From an uncultured Granulosicoccus sp. (GTDB taxonomy: Bacteria > Pseudomonadota > Gammaproteobacteria > Granulosicoccales > Granulosicoccaceae): a DNA stretch of 64,000 nucleotides. Shown piece by piece: positions 43,309 to 53,521 of the stretch. The stretch spans positions 62,001 to 126,000 of the forward strand of contig CANLXI010000001.1 of NCBI GenBank assembly GCA_947495035.1, written 5' to 3'. Each line of letters starts with the position of its first letter. Positions within the stretch are counted from its first letter, which is position 1. Both the position numbers and the translations under genes were made by a program. The notes beneath the pieces are model-generated. The model was not told the DNA's origin, ran no database searches, and was given only the letters and a program-made list of their open reading frames with translations.

Positions 43309-46010
43309 ATAGCTTCCTGACGGATTTTGACAAGCAGTGTCAGCTTCGACCGGCGGCCGTTGCGCTGGTGCACGAGGAGCGGGCGATGAGTTATGCGCAG
43401 CTTGATCAGCTGAGCCGACGCATGGCAGGCCGGCTGGCTGATCGTGGCCTGCTCGCCGGGCAATCGGTGGCGTTGATGTGCCCACGCTCCATTGAAACCA
43501 TTGCCGCCATGCTGGCGACGCTGCGGGCCGGTTGCGTGTTCGTTCCCATCGACACGGCCTTTCCCAACGATCGTATCGAATACATGCTGCAGGACGCCGC
43601 CGTGCGCTGCATCGTGACAGACGATGCCACCGCTGGCCGTCTGCATCATCTGGCGGCATGCCGTGATGTCATCGTGCTCACGACGGCCGATCTGGCGCGC
43701 GTGCGCTGTCCTGAGACCGAGCCCACCGCAGCGGCAGGGCCGGTAGTGCTGCATGCCGAGGAACTGCTGCAGAATGCCGAAGCCCGTCGGGAGGATCGCG
43801 ACTGGCCACCGTTGGCCGAGACGGATCGGGCCTACATCATGTACACCTCGGGCTCCACCGGGCAACCCAAGGGGGTGCCGATCTCGCACGGCGCACTGCG
43901 GTGCTATTGCAGCGCCGATGTGCAGGTCTACAAGTTGCAGCCGGAAGATCGCACGCTGCAGTTTGCCACCCTGAGTTTCGACATCAGCATCGAGGAGATC
44001 TTCCCGCCCTTGAGTATCGGGAGCACCGTGGTACTGCGTCCTGCGTCGCTCAGTGACGCCCAGATCGAACTGAGTGACATCATCGAACGCTACCGAGTCA
44101 GCGCGGTGCACCTGGCCACCGGCTACTGGCATGAATGGGTGGATCTGATGGTGGCAAGCGGTGTGTCTTCGCCGGCCAGTCTGCGCCTGATGGTCGTCAC
44201 CGGCGAGAAGGTGTCGCCGGAACACTACCAGCGCTGACAAGGGCTGACACGGCAGGACGTGCTCTGGGCCAATGCCTACGGACCTACCGAAACCACCGTG
44301 ACGGCTACCGTGTTCGTGCCGCCAGCCGGTTGGCAGGGCGATGCCCTGCCCATTGGCAAGCCGCTGCCGGGCTACAGTGCCCATATCCTCGACCCCCAGG
44401 GCAGGGAACTTGCCCCCGGCGAAACCGGTGAATTGCACATCGGCGGGAGTGCGCTGGCCGAAGGTTATCTCAATCGTCCCGAGCAGACCGCCAGAGCCTT
44501 TGTTCCCGATACTCTTTCCGGTCAGACGGGTGCCAGACTCTATCGAACCGGGGACCTGGCACGCTGGCTGGAAGATGGCAATATCGCCTATGCCGGTCGA
44601 ATCGACCATCAGATCAAGGTGGGCAGCTATCGTATCGAGCCAGGCGAGATCGAGAACGCCATCAATGCCTGCCCGGGAGTCAGTGAATCGCTGGTCTGCG
44701 TGGTCGAGCAGGAGGAACAGCGGCAGCTGTTCGCCTATGTCTCAAGCGCCGATGGCGCGCTGCAGGCCGTGGATGTTGCCATTCATCTGCAGGCCTTGTT
44801 GCCTGTCTGGATGATGCCCTCACGCTACTGCTTCATGCCACAGTTTCCGAAGACCATCAATGGCAAGATCGATCGTCAGGCATTACCTGATCCGTCCTGT
44901 GGGGAAGCCGTCAGAAGTGCCGGTCATGTGCCCCCGGGCAATGATGTGGAACGGGCCCTGTGTCAGATCTGGAGCAAGGTGCTGGGTCTGCCGGAAATCG
45001 GTGTGGATGACAGTTTCATCTCGCTGGGTGGTGATTCACTGCTGGCAGTGCGTGCCATCGCCGAGATTCAGCAACAGCTGAAGTTCAGGGTGTCCACCCG
45101 CGACTTCTTCTTTCTGGATACCGTGTCCTTGCTGGCCGGGCTTGTTCAGGGAGAAGGGGTGACTCGCCGCGTGCCACCCCCTGCGCCTGCCTTCATCAAT
45201 CGTGGTGGACGGCAGTTGTATACCTTGCTGCAGAAGCCACCCCCCGACAAGGACAATGGGCGAGGCCTGTTGCTGATTCCGCCTTTGGGCAATGAACAGC
45301 GACGCACGCAGCGCCCGATGCGCAGCCTGATGCAGAATTTCTCTCGCCTGGGCTATACCCTGCTGAGATTCGACTGGACGGGTACCGGCAATTCCAGTGC
45401 TGATGCCGAGTCGCTAGACGATCTGCAAGCCTGGCTTGATGATATTCACGATGCTGCCGGTTTGCTGACGACCCAGGCGACATCGATCGATATCGTGGCC
45501 TTCCGCACCGGAGCCCTGCTGGCCGCCGGAACCAATCTGGATGAATGGCCGATCAATGTCCGCTATTACTGGGACCCGGTGTTGTCCGGTGAGCAATGGC
45601 TGGCGCAGATGCAGACTCTGCAGCAGGGCATCTGCAAGGATACCTTCCGATTCCTGTTTCCACGGAGACCCGGCAAGCAGGGTAACGGAATTCACGAATT
45701 TGCGGGTCTGCGCATGAACGAGAAGCTGCATGAGGCCCTGGCTTCGCAGAGTCTTGCAGCCAGCCTGCTCGGCGGCACTGACACCGAGCATACCCAGTTG
45801 CTGGTAGCATCCGACTGCGCGCAAGATGAACGCTTGCAGCCATTACGCACAGCGGGTGTCGATATGCAGGTGCTGGATGAGACCAACGACTGGCTGGACC
45901 CTCGAGCGACCACCCTGGACATGATCGTCACTCGCGGTGCCCGTGTGCTGGGTGACCGACTGATCCGCCGGGTGCCGGCGTCCCCTGAAGCGGATAGGCG
46001 GGTAGGGTAG
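43305..46010 (+). pseudogene. NRPS-like adenylation-carrier-hydrolase protein interrupted by an in-frame TGA
   Basis: Two open stretches, 43305-44237 and the frame continuing to 46010, are in the same frame, separated only by TGA at 44235-44237 (codon 311). Read through, the 901-codon product has an adenylation domain (MYTSGSTGQPKGVPISHG near residue 182, AYGPTETTVTA near 324, YRTGDLARWLEDG near 412, NGKIDRQALP near 523), a carrier domain with LGGDSLLAVR (about 575-584) and an alpha/beta-hydrolase-like C-terminus. The TGA falls where related A domains tend to have Trp (HYQR-stop-QGL), a single-base change from TGG. It resembles the ligase/hydrolase sets beside exosortase or polysaccharide loci. 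Mutation, sequencing error or recoding are all possible. Confidence 0.82.
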
Positions 46011-46014
46011 AGCC

Positions 46015-46950
46015 ATGGCAAACACGACTGTTCATGCTCGGGAAACGGCCTGCACCTTCGGTACGGATTGCCAGTTGACCGGTGTATTCACTGAAGCCTC
46101 CGGCGAGCACCATGAGCAAGCTTGTGCGCTGTTTCTGACGGCAGGCCTGCTGCACCACATCGGGCCGACACGGCTGCATGTGGAGCTTGCCCGAAGTCTG
46201 GCTGCACAGGGTGTCGCGGGGCTGCGATTCGATCTTTCGGGGGCCGGTGACAGCGAACCCAGCAGCCTGGGTGGGGACTACCGGCAACGTCCCGTTCGTG
46301 AAGTCACGCAGGCCATGGATTATCTGCAGGCACATCACGGCAAGCAGCGATTTGTACTGCTGGGGCTGTGTTCCGGAGCCGACGATGCTTTGGCCACGGC
46401 ACAGCAGGATCCTCGCGTCGTCGGCGTTGTATTGCTCAACGGTTACGCCTATCCGGCCGGTCGTTTCCGGTTCTACCGGATTCTGAGATTCTATATGCCG
46501 CGGCTGTTTGTCTGGCAGAAACTGCGAAACGGTGCTGGCCGATTGTTGCGACGCCTGCTGCCGCGACAACCCGCGGCTACCGCGGTGAGCACCTCGTCGG
46601 CGTCAGTCGATGTGGAAACGCTGACAGACCAGGAGCGCCTGGAACTACTGCAGCTTGACAACGATTATCGCCACATACCCCCTCAGGCAGAAACGGCAGC
46701 GATTCTGCAGAGCCTGTGCCAGGCTGACACCGATCTGCTGTTCATCTATACCGGCAGCGAACACGACACCTACACCTACGAAGGGCAGCTGGGTGCCATG
46801 TTCCCGGACTTGCGGGACGATCCGCACCTGCAGGAGCGCTACATTCAGGAGGCAGACCATACGCTGATCCTGAAAGAGGATCGCGACAAGGTCATTGCCT
46901 GGATCAGCGAGTGGTTCCGGCAGGCGATGTTCACTCGCCATCGCCTCTAG
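46015..46950 (+). CDS. Alpha/beta hydrolase (exosortase-A-system-associated type)
   Basis: This 311-residue alpha/beta hydrolase has LFLTAGLLHHIGPTRLHVELARSLAAQG (about residues 41-68), GLRFDLSGAGDSEPS (about 70-84), the nucleophile elbow LLGLCSGADDAL (Ser near 121) and a late His in EADHTLI (about 283). The sequence style matches hydrolases found with exosortase/PEP-CTERM or exopolysaccharide genes. It follows the NRPS-like gene by four bases, and the C-terminal part of that gene is a related hydrolase. The substrate is unknown; an ester or acyl transfer in a surface-polymer pathway is one option. Confidence 0.85.
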   Translation: MANTTVHARETACTFGTDCQLTGVFTEASGEHHEQACALFLTAGLLHHIGPTRLHVELARSLAAQGVAGLRFDLSGAGDSEPSSLGGDYRQRPVREVTQAMDYLQAHHGKQRFVLLGLCSGADDALATAQQDPRVVGVVLLNGYAYPAGRFRFYRILRFYMPRLFVWQKLRNGAGRLLRRLLPRQPAATAVSTSSASVDVETLTDQERLELLQLDNDYRHIPPQAETAAILQSLCQADTDLLFIYTGSEHDTYTYEGQLGAMFPDLRDDPHLQERYIQEADHTLILKEDRDKVIAWISEWFRQAMFTRHRL

Positions 46951-46976
46951 AGACTGGAAGCTTTACGAGGATGCTG

Positions 46977-47897
46977 TCAGCCGTTGACCGTCGGCGGCCG
47001 ACGTTCACCGCTGACCACACTGACAGATTGCTTCAATCCCACCGTGCGCACGGCATCAGCCAGTGTCAGGCCGTCGCACCAGGCAGCAAAGCAGGCACCT
47101 GCCAACGCATCACCGGCACCATTGACCGACACCCGATCTTCCGTGGCAGGGACGGGGATGCATTGTCGTGTGCTCCCGTCTTGCACCAGCACGGGATCGG
47201 TGGCATCGGTCAGGATGAACTGCCGGAAGCCGAGTTCAGACAAACCGTCAGCCAATTGCTCGATCGGCAGGTCCAGCGACACATTGCGGTCGATCAGGGC
47301 AATGGCCTCGCGGCGATTGACGAACAGCAGATCGATGTGTGATGCCAGAGGCAGCAGTCGTCGGGACTTGACTGGTGAGACGCTCATGGCCGCCACGGCG
47401 ATTCCCATGCCAGCGGCCCGCCGGGCGAGCCTGGCGAGGCAGTCTGCGGACAGATTGGCATCCATCAGCAGCGCCTGGCAGGGATCCGCTTCACTACCCA
47501 GTGGAACGCAGTCGGCTTCGAGGCGCTCCGCCAGGGCAACATCGGACAGGCCGATGTGCAGTTCTCCGTCATGGTTCATGATGGCCGTGTAGCGACCCGT
47601 AGGGTAGTCCGGCAGCCGCTGCAGACAGGCGTCCAGTCCGGCGGTAATCAGGGCCTGTTCCAGTTGATTGGCCACCGCATCGTTGCCGGTGGCTGCGCAG
47701 AAACCGATCTGCCTGGCAGAGTGGGCGATTTCTCTGGCGGAAAATGCCGCATTGGCTGCCACACCCCCTATATGGTGCGCCCAGGTCACAGGGTTGGAAG
47801 CCTGGGCTATCAGTGGGCTGCAAGTTGTGGCAATGTCGTCTACATGAAGTGCTCCGACAATCATCAGGCGGTTCGGTGATGCTGAAGGCAGGTGCAT
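46977..47897 (-). CDS. PfkB-family carbohydrate kinase, probable pseudouridine kinase
   Basis: The 306-residue ribokinase-fold enzyme has VGALHVDDIA (about 14-23), a glycine-rich HIGGVAANAAFSARE (about 42-56) and the C-terminal signature VNGAGDALAGACFAAW with the catalytic Asp (about 266). PsuK phosphorylates pseudouridine at the 5' position, and psuG on the same strand downstream makes that assignment likely; a ribokinase- or fructokinase-like role cannot be excluded. The ATG at 47897 is 91 bases from the divergent Lrp-type regulator. Confidence 0.88.
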   Translation of the reverse strand: MHLPSASPNRLMIVGALHVDDIATTCSPLIAQASNPVTWAHHIGGVAANAAFSAREIAHSARQIGFCAATGNDAVANQLEQALITAGLDACLQRLPDYPTGRYTAIMNHDGELHIGLSDVALAERLEADCVPLGSEADPCQALLMDANLSADCLARLARRAAGMGIAVAAMSVSPVKSRRLLPLASHIDLLFVNRREAIALIDRNVSLDLPIEQLADGLSELGFRQFILTDATDPVLVQDGSTRQCIPVPATEDRVSVNGAGDALAGACFAAWCDGLTLADAVRTVGLKQSVSVVSGERRPPTVNG

Positions 47898-47988
47898 GCG
47901 GTACTAAACTGCTGTTTGATGATCGGGGTGGAATGAGTGTAACCGACAAGAGTATTCTGAAGTGCTGTCGTAAACGGATGAGGCCCTC

Positions 47989-48426
47989 ATGCTAGATCAA
48001 TTCGACCGTGTGATCATTTCCATCTTGCAGACGGAGGGCCGAATAACGCTGACGGAGCTGGCGTCGCGTGTCGGCCTGACCAAGACCCCATGTGCGGCGA
48101 GAGTCAAGCGACTGGAGGCTGAAGGCTACATCCTGGGCTTCAAGGCCATCGTGGACAGCGAAAAGCTGGGGTTGGGGCATGTGGCCTTCGTGGAGGTCAA
48201 GCTCAATGACACCAAACTGTCAGCCCTGGATGCCTTCAACGAGGCGGCTCGCAAGATACCGGAAATCGAGCAGCTGCACCTGATCGCCGGACCCTTCGAC
48301 TACCTGGTGAAGATTCGAACTGCCGATATCAACGCCTTCCGGCTGGTTCTGGGAGAGAAGCTGTCGGCTCTGCCACATGTCGCCCACACCTCGTCCTTCG
48401 TGGCCATGGCCACCGTGGTCGATTAG
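47989..48426 (+). CDS. Lrp/AsnC-family transcriptional regulator
   Basis: This 145-residue protein has an N-terminal winged helix-turn-helix (LDQFDRVIISILQTEGRITLTELASRVGLTKTPCAARVKRLEAEGYI, about residues 2-49) and a RAM/AsnC effector domain (about 65-140) with LIAGPFDYLVKIRT, the ligand-cleft region. TPCAARVKRLE resembles PutR/BkdR-type regulators of amino-acid use. It is divergent from the psuK-like gene and could regulate it, though a target cannot be read from the sequence. Family members often regulate themselves. Confidence 0.93.
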   Translation: MLDQFDRVIISILQTEGRITLTELASRVGLTKTPCAARVKRLEAEGYILGFKAIVDSEKLGLGHVAFVEVKLNDTKLSALDAFNEAARKIPEIEQLHLIAGPFDYLVKIRTADINAFRLVLGEKLSALPHVAHTSSFVAMATVVD

Positions 48427-48546
48427 TCTGCCGCCGCAGTCACTGCCGGTCGAGGTCGAGACCCTGTAGCGTTTACCGGTTTTCGCAAACCGGGTGGCGG
48501 CCTACTACAATCCACCCGGACTCGCGACAACGACAGGCTGTAATTG

Positions 48547-49389
48547 ATGGATTGGGTGAATTACGTTGAGGCAGTGCCGACACTGGCGCGCGAATATGGG
48601 TTGAATCTGATCGCCGCACTGCTGATCTTCTTCGTCGGCAAGTGGATGGCTCGCCGTCTGGTCAACCTGGGGAGCCGCCTCATGAGCCAGCGGGGCATCG
48701 ACCCCACGGTAGGCGGCTTCGTGAGCAATATCCTGTACATGGTGTTGCTGATGCTGGTCATCATCGCTGCGCTGTCGCAGCTGGGCATTCCCACCGCGCA
48801 GTTCATTGCCGTCATCGGTGCGGCGGGTCTGGCCATCGGTCTGGCGCTGCAGGGCTCCTTGTCGAATTTTGCCTCCGGCGTGCTGCTGGTGTCGTTTCGT
48901 CCTTGCAAGGTCGGAGACTATATCGAAGCCGGCGGCGTGTCCGGCACCGTCAGGGAGATCACCGTCTTCAGTACGACCCTGGTGACACCTGACCAGCGCA
49001 CCATCACCGTGCCGAACTCGAGCATCATGGGCGGGCCCATCACCAACTATTCCACATCTTCGTCGCGGCGCCTGGATCTGGTCATCGGCGTCAGCTATGA
49101 CAGTGATCTGCAGCAGGTCAAGCGGCTGCTGCGCGAGATCGTCGAGAGTGACGAACGGGTACTCGAGGCCCACAAACCGGTACAGATCGGGGTGCTGGCG
49201 CTGGCCGACTCATCGGTGAACATTGCTGTCCGTCCCTGGGTTGCCACTGCCGACTACTGGCCATTGCATTTCGATCTGCATGAGCGGATCAAGCAGCGGT
49301 TCGACGAAGCGGGCGTGGGCATTCCCTATCCGCAGGTGGATGTTCATCTGCCCGAGCGACTCGATGGGGAGCCGGCGGCCGCGCTATAA
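48547..49389 (+). CDS. Small-conductance mechanosensitive channel (MscS family)
   Basis: This 280-residue inner-membrane channel has three predicted helices (about residues 15-30, 60-80 and 85-115). The third contains the pore-lining, Gly/Ala-rich AVIGAAGLAIGLALQGSLSNFASGVLL. The cytoplasmic beta domain follows, with RPCKVGDYIEAGGVSGTVREI and TVPNSSIMGGPITNYS. The length equals E. coli MscS (286). It opens under hypo-osmotic shock to release solutes, which fits an organism that stores sucrose. The ATG at 48547 is chosen over a TTG one codon earlier. Confidence 0.95.
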   Translation: MDWVNYVEAVPTLAREYGLNLIAALLIFFVGKWMARRLVNLGSRLMSQRGIDPTVGGFVSNILYMVLLMLVIIAALSQLGIPTAQFIAVIGAAGLAIGLALQGSLSNFASGVLLVSFRPCKVGDYIEAGGVSGTVREITVFSTTLVTPDQRTITVPNSSIMGGPITNYSTSSSRRLDLVIGVSYDSDLQQVKRLLREIVESDERVLEAHKPVQIGVLALADSSVNIAVRPWVATADYWPLHFDLHERIKQRFDEAGVGIPYPQVDVHLPERLDGEPAAAL

Positions 49390-49439
49390 TCGGTGTCTGC
49401 AGTCTCGAGGCTGCGCCCACTCAGCGGAATGGATAAACG

Positions 49440-51752
49440 ATGTTCAGGAACATTGCAGTCATTGGCTCAGGCACCATGGGCTCGGGAATCGCAGGACAGA
49501 TTGCGAATGCTGGTCATCGCGTACTGTTGCTGGATCTGCCCGGTGAGTCGGATGCCAACAGTATCAGCCAGGCGGCGCTGAACCGTCTGCTGAAATCCGA
49601 TCCGCCGGCGCTGATGCATCCCGATGCCGCAGCGCTGATCACGGTTGGCAATACTCGCGATGATTTTGACAAATTGGCCGAGGCCGACTGGATCATCGAA
49701 GCGGTGGTGGAGCGCCTGGACATCAAGCGGGAGCTGTACCAGCGGCTGGATGCCTTGATCAGCGAGGACTGCATCGTGACCTCCAATACCTCGACGATTC
49801 CCATCAGCCTGCTGGTCGAGAACATGCCGGAGAGCTTTCAGCGGCGCTTTGCCATCACGCATTATTTCAATCCGGTGCGCTATATGCGGCTGCTGGAACT
49901 GGTACGCGGCGCTGCAACCGATGCCGCCGTCATGCAGAAACTGGCTGACTTCAACGATCGCGAGCTCGGCAAGGGCGTGGTGCGCTGCAACGATACGCCG
50001 GGGTTTCTGGGCAATCGGGTAGGCGTATTCGCGCTGCAGGTCGGCATTGACGAAGCCGTGTCCCTGAACCTGCCCATCGAGCGTGCAGATGCCCTGATGG
50101 GCCGGCCGATGGGAATACCCAAGACGGGGGTGTTCGGTCTGTACGATCTGATCGGTATCGATCTGATGAGGGATGTGGTTCGCTCGCTGCGCAGCATCTT
50201 GCCGGAGGGCGATGCCTTCCACGCGGTGGGTGCAGAGAGCGAGCTGATCAACTCCCTGATCGAGGCAGGCCTGACCGGACAGAAGGGCGGTGGGGGATTC
50301 TACCGGCGTGGCGCTGACGGACAGCGACTGGCAAGAGATCTCGCCACCGGCGATTATCGTGCCGCCAGTGACGAGCTGCCGGCCCGCGCCCTCAAGGCGG
50401 CGACTGCCATCGCCGACCAGCAGGAACCGCTGCTGGATCTGGTTGCCTCGGACGAAGGCGAGTCGGACCGCGATGCGCGCTTCTGCCAGAATGTGCTGGG
50501 CCGGGTGCTGGGGTATGCCGCCAGTCTGCTGGGCGATGTCTGCGACTCGGCGCAGGACATCGACGATGCAATGAAGCTCGGCTTCAACTGGATTCGTGGC
50601 CCTTTCGAAATGATCGACGCACTGGGTGCGGATCGCGTGGCTGCCTTGTTGCAGGCCTGTGGACAACCGGTGCCTGCTGCCTTGCAGCGTGCCAGGCCCT
50701 TCTATGCGGAAGACGAAGGTCGTCTGATGGTGCAGCATGCCGATGGCGAGATGCAGCCTGTCGATCTGCCGGAAGGCGTGGTGCGCTTTCATCTGCAACG
50801 CCGCGTGACACCGGTTCTGCAGCAGAACCGCGCTGCCAGTGTGTACGCCATCGAGAACGATTTCCGACTGGTCGAGTTTCATTCCAAGGCCAATGCGCTG
50901 ACGGATGAATCGATGGAGATGGTGGCCTTTGCCGCCGAGAATGCCGGGCGCGGCATACTGATTCACAACGATGCTCAACATTACTCGGCAGGCGTCGATC
51001 TGAATGCATTTCTGGCCATGATCGATGCGGCCGACTGGACCGGAATCGATGCCTTCCTGGCGCGATTTCAGCAGGCGGTACGAGCGCTCAAGTACGCGCC
51101 GGTTCCCGTGGTCGGCGCGCCTTCCGGTCTGGCGCTGGGCGGCGGCTTCGAGGTGTTGCTGCATTGCGATCAGCGCGTGATGCACAGCAACAGCGTAGTG
51201 GGACTGGTCGAGAGCGGAGTAGGGCTGTTGCCCGCTGGTGGTGGTGTCAAGGAAACCTATTGGCGCTGGTACCAGAAAACGGGTGACTGGCAGGAGGCAG
51301 CCTGGAAAGCCTGGATGAACCTGGGCTACGGAGCCACGGCATCATCGCCGAAGCTGGCCGGGAAACTTCAATATTACAAGCCTGGAGAAGATCTCTCGGT
51401 CATGAATCGCGATCGTCTGTACCGTCGTTCGCTGCAGGCGCTGGAGGAACTGAGTGTCGATTATCACAGACCCGACGAGCCACAGTTCGAATTGGCCGGT
51501 GGTGACATTCTGGAGCGCATGACGGCTTTCATGGACGCCGGTATCGAGCGGGGGGATTTCATGCCCCACGACAAGAGCGTGGCCATGCAGATTGCCTCGG
51601 TAATCTGTCGTGCAGAGGGCGAGTCCGGTACGGCGACGGAACAGGAGATGTACGACCGGGAACGCGCCGCCTTCATCCGATTGGCTCAAACCCCGCAGAC
51701 CCGTGCCCGAATCCATGCCCTGTTGCACGAAGGCGGTGTGATCAGGAACTAG
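49440..51752 (+). CDS. 3-hydroxyacyl-CoA dehydrogenase / enoyl-CoA hydratase (FadN-like)
   Basis: The 770-residue protein has the dehydrogenase first: the NAD fold IAVIGSGTMGSGIAGQIANAGH (4-25), then HYFNPVRYMRLLELVRG with the catalytic His, and two C-terminal HCDH domains (about 185-410). An enoyl-CoA hydratase-like domain follows (about 460-700) with YSAGVDLNAFL and GLALGGGFEVLLHCD. This order is that of Bacillus FadN, not of FadB/FadJ, where the hydratase comes first. It should carry out the middle steps of fatty acid beta-oxidation. The thiolase is not in the window. Confidence 0.92.
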   Translation: MFRNIAVIGSGTMGSGIAGQIANAGHRVLLLDLPGESDANSISQAALNRLLKSDPPALMHPDAAALITVGNTRDDFDKLAEADWIIEAVVERLDIKRELYQRLDALISEDCIVTSNTSTIPISLLVENMPESFQRRFAITHYFNPVRYMRLLELVRGAATDAAVMQKLADFNDRELGKGVVRCNDTPGFLGNRVGVFALQVGIDEAVSLNLPIERADALMGRPMGIPKTGVFGLYDLIGIDLMRDVVRSLRSILPEGDAFHAVGAESELINSLIEAGLTGQKGGGGFYRRGADGQRLARDLATGDYRAASDELPARALKAATAIADQQEPLLDLVASDEGESDRDARFCQNVLGRVLGYAASLLGDVCDSAQDIDDAMKLGFNWIRGPFEMIDALGADRVAALLQACGQPVPAALQRARPFYAEDEGRLMVQHADGEMQPVDLPEGVVRFHLQRRVTPVLQQNRAASVYAIENDFRLVEFHSKANALTDESMEMVAFAAENAGRGILIHNDAQHYSAGVDLNAFLAMIDAADWTGIDAFLARFQQAVRALKYAPVPVVGAPSGLALGGGFEVLLHCDQRVMHSNSVVGLVESGVGLLPAGGGVKETYWRWYQKTGDWQEAAWKAWMNLGYGATASSPKLAGKLQYYKPGEDLSVMNRDRLYRRSLQALEELSVDYHRPDEPQFELAGGDILERMTAFMDAGIERGDFMPHDKSVAMQIASVICRAEGESGTATEQEMYDRERAAFIRLAQTPQTRARIHALLHEGGVIRN

Positions 51753-51779
51753 CCGAAGCTCGATCAGGAGGTCGGTGAA

Positions 51780-53414
51780 ATGTATCGCACTCGCCCGAAC
51801 AGCGTTGACCGAAGGCTCGCTTGCCGTGCTGAGGATGTGCAGGAGTCACCGACGCGATTGTTGAGTGCCGCCCAGATGCAGGCCGTCGATGCTCGTGCAG
51901 TGGCACAGGGGCTCGACAGCTTCGCGTTGATGACAGCTGCCGGCGAGGCGGTTGCTGCTGCGACCATCGATCTGCTGGTTGCTCGACCGGGTCGTGTTCT
52001 GGTCATGGCCGGGCCCGGCAACAACGGCGGTGACGGTGCGGTGGCTGCCAGAGCCCTGCATGAACAGGGGCACAGGGTTTGCCTGTGGCGATTCGTGTCT
52101 CGCTCGGACCCGTCACCAGCCACGCAGGGTGACGCAGCGAGTGATGCCGAGCGCGCGTTCGCCGACTGGCAGGGAGAGACGCACCACTGTCGTCTGGATG
52201 AGTCGCAACTGCCTCCTTCGCTTGCGGAGCTGATTGCGCGGGCTGATGTCATCGTGGATGCCCTGTTCGGAGCTGGCTTGTCGCGTCCTCTGGAGGGCGT
52301 ACTGGCCGAGGTAGTTGCTCTGGTCAATGCGTCGGTTGCCAGGGTGCTGGCAGTGGACGTGCCGAGTGGTCTCGACGGCAATTCCCATCAGGTGTCTGGC
52401 GCCTGCATCGAAGCGACGGCAACGGTCACCTTCTTCCTTTTCAAACCCGCGCACTTCCTGTATCCGGGACGTGCCTTGTGTGGAGACAAGACGCTGGCAC
52501 AGATTGGTCTGGGTGATGCGCAACTCGATCCTGCCTGGCCTGTCTGCCAGTTGAACGAGCCGGCTGCCTTTGAGGCGGAGCTGCCGGTGCTGTCCAACGA
52601 TGGACACAAGTTCGATCGTGGTCATGTACTAGTGAGAAGTGGGCCCATGGTGTCCACCGGTGCGGCCAGGCTCAGCGCGCATGCGGCGCTTTACTGTGGT
52701 GCCGGGCTGGTTACTCTGGCCAGTCAGGAGCAGGCACTGGCGGTCAATGCCGCCCACCTGACGGCGGTCATGCTCAAGCACTGCGACACGGTATCGCAGT
52801 GGCGGGAGCTGTTGCAGGACTCCCGCATCAATACCGTGGTAGTCGGCCCGGGGAATGGGGTGGATGAGCACACCCGAGGCTGCACACTGGAGTCACTGGC
52901 AGCGGGCAAGCGCTGTGTACTGGATGCCGATGCGCTGTCGTGCTGGACGGATGCCGAGGATCGGCGCTCTCTGTTCCAGCAGCTGCAAGAGGCCGCCGGC
53001 ATGGCGGTATTGACGCCGCACGGCGGGGAGTTCCGTCGCCTGTTCCCCGAGCTGTCGGCAGAGGACAGGCCCGGGGAATCCGCTTCACGCCTGCATCTAG
53101 CCAGGCAGGCAGCACGGCGGACCTCTGCGGTGCTTGTCTACAAGGGGGCGGATACGGTCATCGCGGCGCCCGATGGTCGGGCCGCCATCAGTGCCAATGC
53201 TCCGCCGTGGCTGGCGACTGCCGGGGCCGGGGATGTGCTGGCGGGGGTCATCGCCTCCTTGATGGCACAGGGCATGCCGGCGTTCGAAGCGGCCTGTGCA
53301 GCCGTCTGGTTGCATGGTCAGGCTGCGAGCGATCTGCAATATCCGATCAGTGCCGAGCAGCTGCTGACACGGGTGCCCGATGTCCTGCGCAGCATCAGTC
53401 CGGTCAATCGTTGA
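51780..53414 (+). CDS. Bifunctional NAD(P)H-hydrate epimerase / ADP-dependent dehydratase
   Basis: This 544-residue protein joins an N-terminal YjeF epimerase domain (about 25-235; AGPGNNGGDGAVAARAL, DALFGAGLSRPL, DVPSGLDG) to a C-terminal ribokinase-like dehydratase (about 255-540; VVVGPGNGVD, LTPHGGEFRRLFPE, VLVYKGADTVIAAPDG, ATAGAGDVLAGVIAS). Together they repair hydrated NAD(P)H. The start at 51780 has a strong AGGAGG. It lies 27 bases after the beta-oxidation gene, probably in one transcript. Its more usual neighbours tsaE and amiB are absent. Confidence 0.95.
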   Translation: MYRTRPNSVDRRLACRAEDVQESPTRLLSAAQMQAVDARAVAQGLDSFALMTAAGEAVAAATIDLLVARPGRVLVMAGPGNNGGDGAVAARALHEQGHRVCLWRFVSRSDPSPATQGDAASDAERAFADWQGETHHCRLDESQLPPSLAELIARADVIVDALFGAGLSRPLEGVLAEVVALVNASVARVLAVDVPSGLDGNSHQVSGACIEATATVTFFLFKPAHFLYPGRALCGDKTLAQIGLGDAQLDPAWPVCQLNEPAAFEAELPVLSNDGHKFDRGHVLVRSGPMVSTGAARLSAHAALYCGAGLVTLASQEQALAVNAAHLTAVMLKHCDTVSQWRELLQDSRINTVVVGPGNGVDEHTRGCTLESLAAGKRCVLDADALSCWTDAEDRRSLFQQLQEAAGMAVLTPHGGEFRRLFPELSAEDRPGESASRLHLARQAARRTSAVLVYKGADTVIAAPDGRAAISANAPPWLATAGAGDVLAGVIASLMAQGMPAFEAACAAVWLHGQAASDLQYPISAEQLLTRVPDVLRSISPVNR

Positions 53415-53521
53415 GATCGTTTCGCTGCAGGACGAATGCCAATGGGTCGGCACCGCGATGTGTGCGGCTGCATCGGGTGGCGGTGACAGGGGCAGCTCGA
53501 TCCCCGTGCCCGGCCTGAGCG

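Noticed and set aside
44235..44237. Selenocysteine reading of the TGA in the NRPS-like gene
   Set aside because: Adenylation domains are not known selenoproteins and the position fits Trp; no SECIS-like hairpin was evident by eye just after the codon. Left open as an unlikely alternative.
43245..44609. Minus-strand frame of 454 codons spanning the interrupted NRPS-like gene
   Set aside because: It crosses the TGA region only by chance; the adenylation motifs on the plus strand continue across the stop in frame.
49467..51185. Minus-strand frame of 572 codons opposite the FadN-like gene
   Set aside because: Antisense shadow; no domain, while the plus strand is a complete two-domain enzyme.
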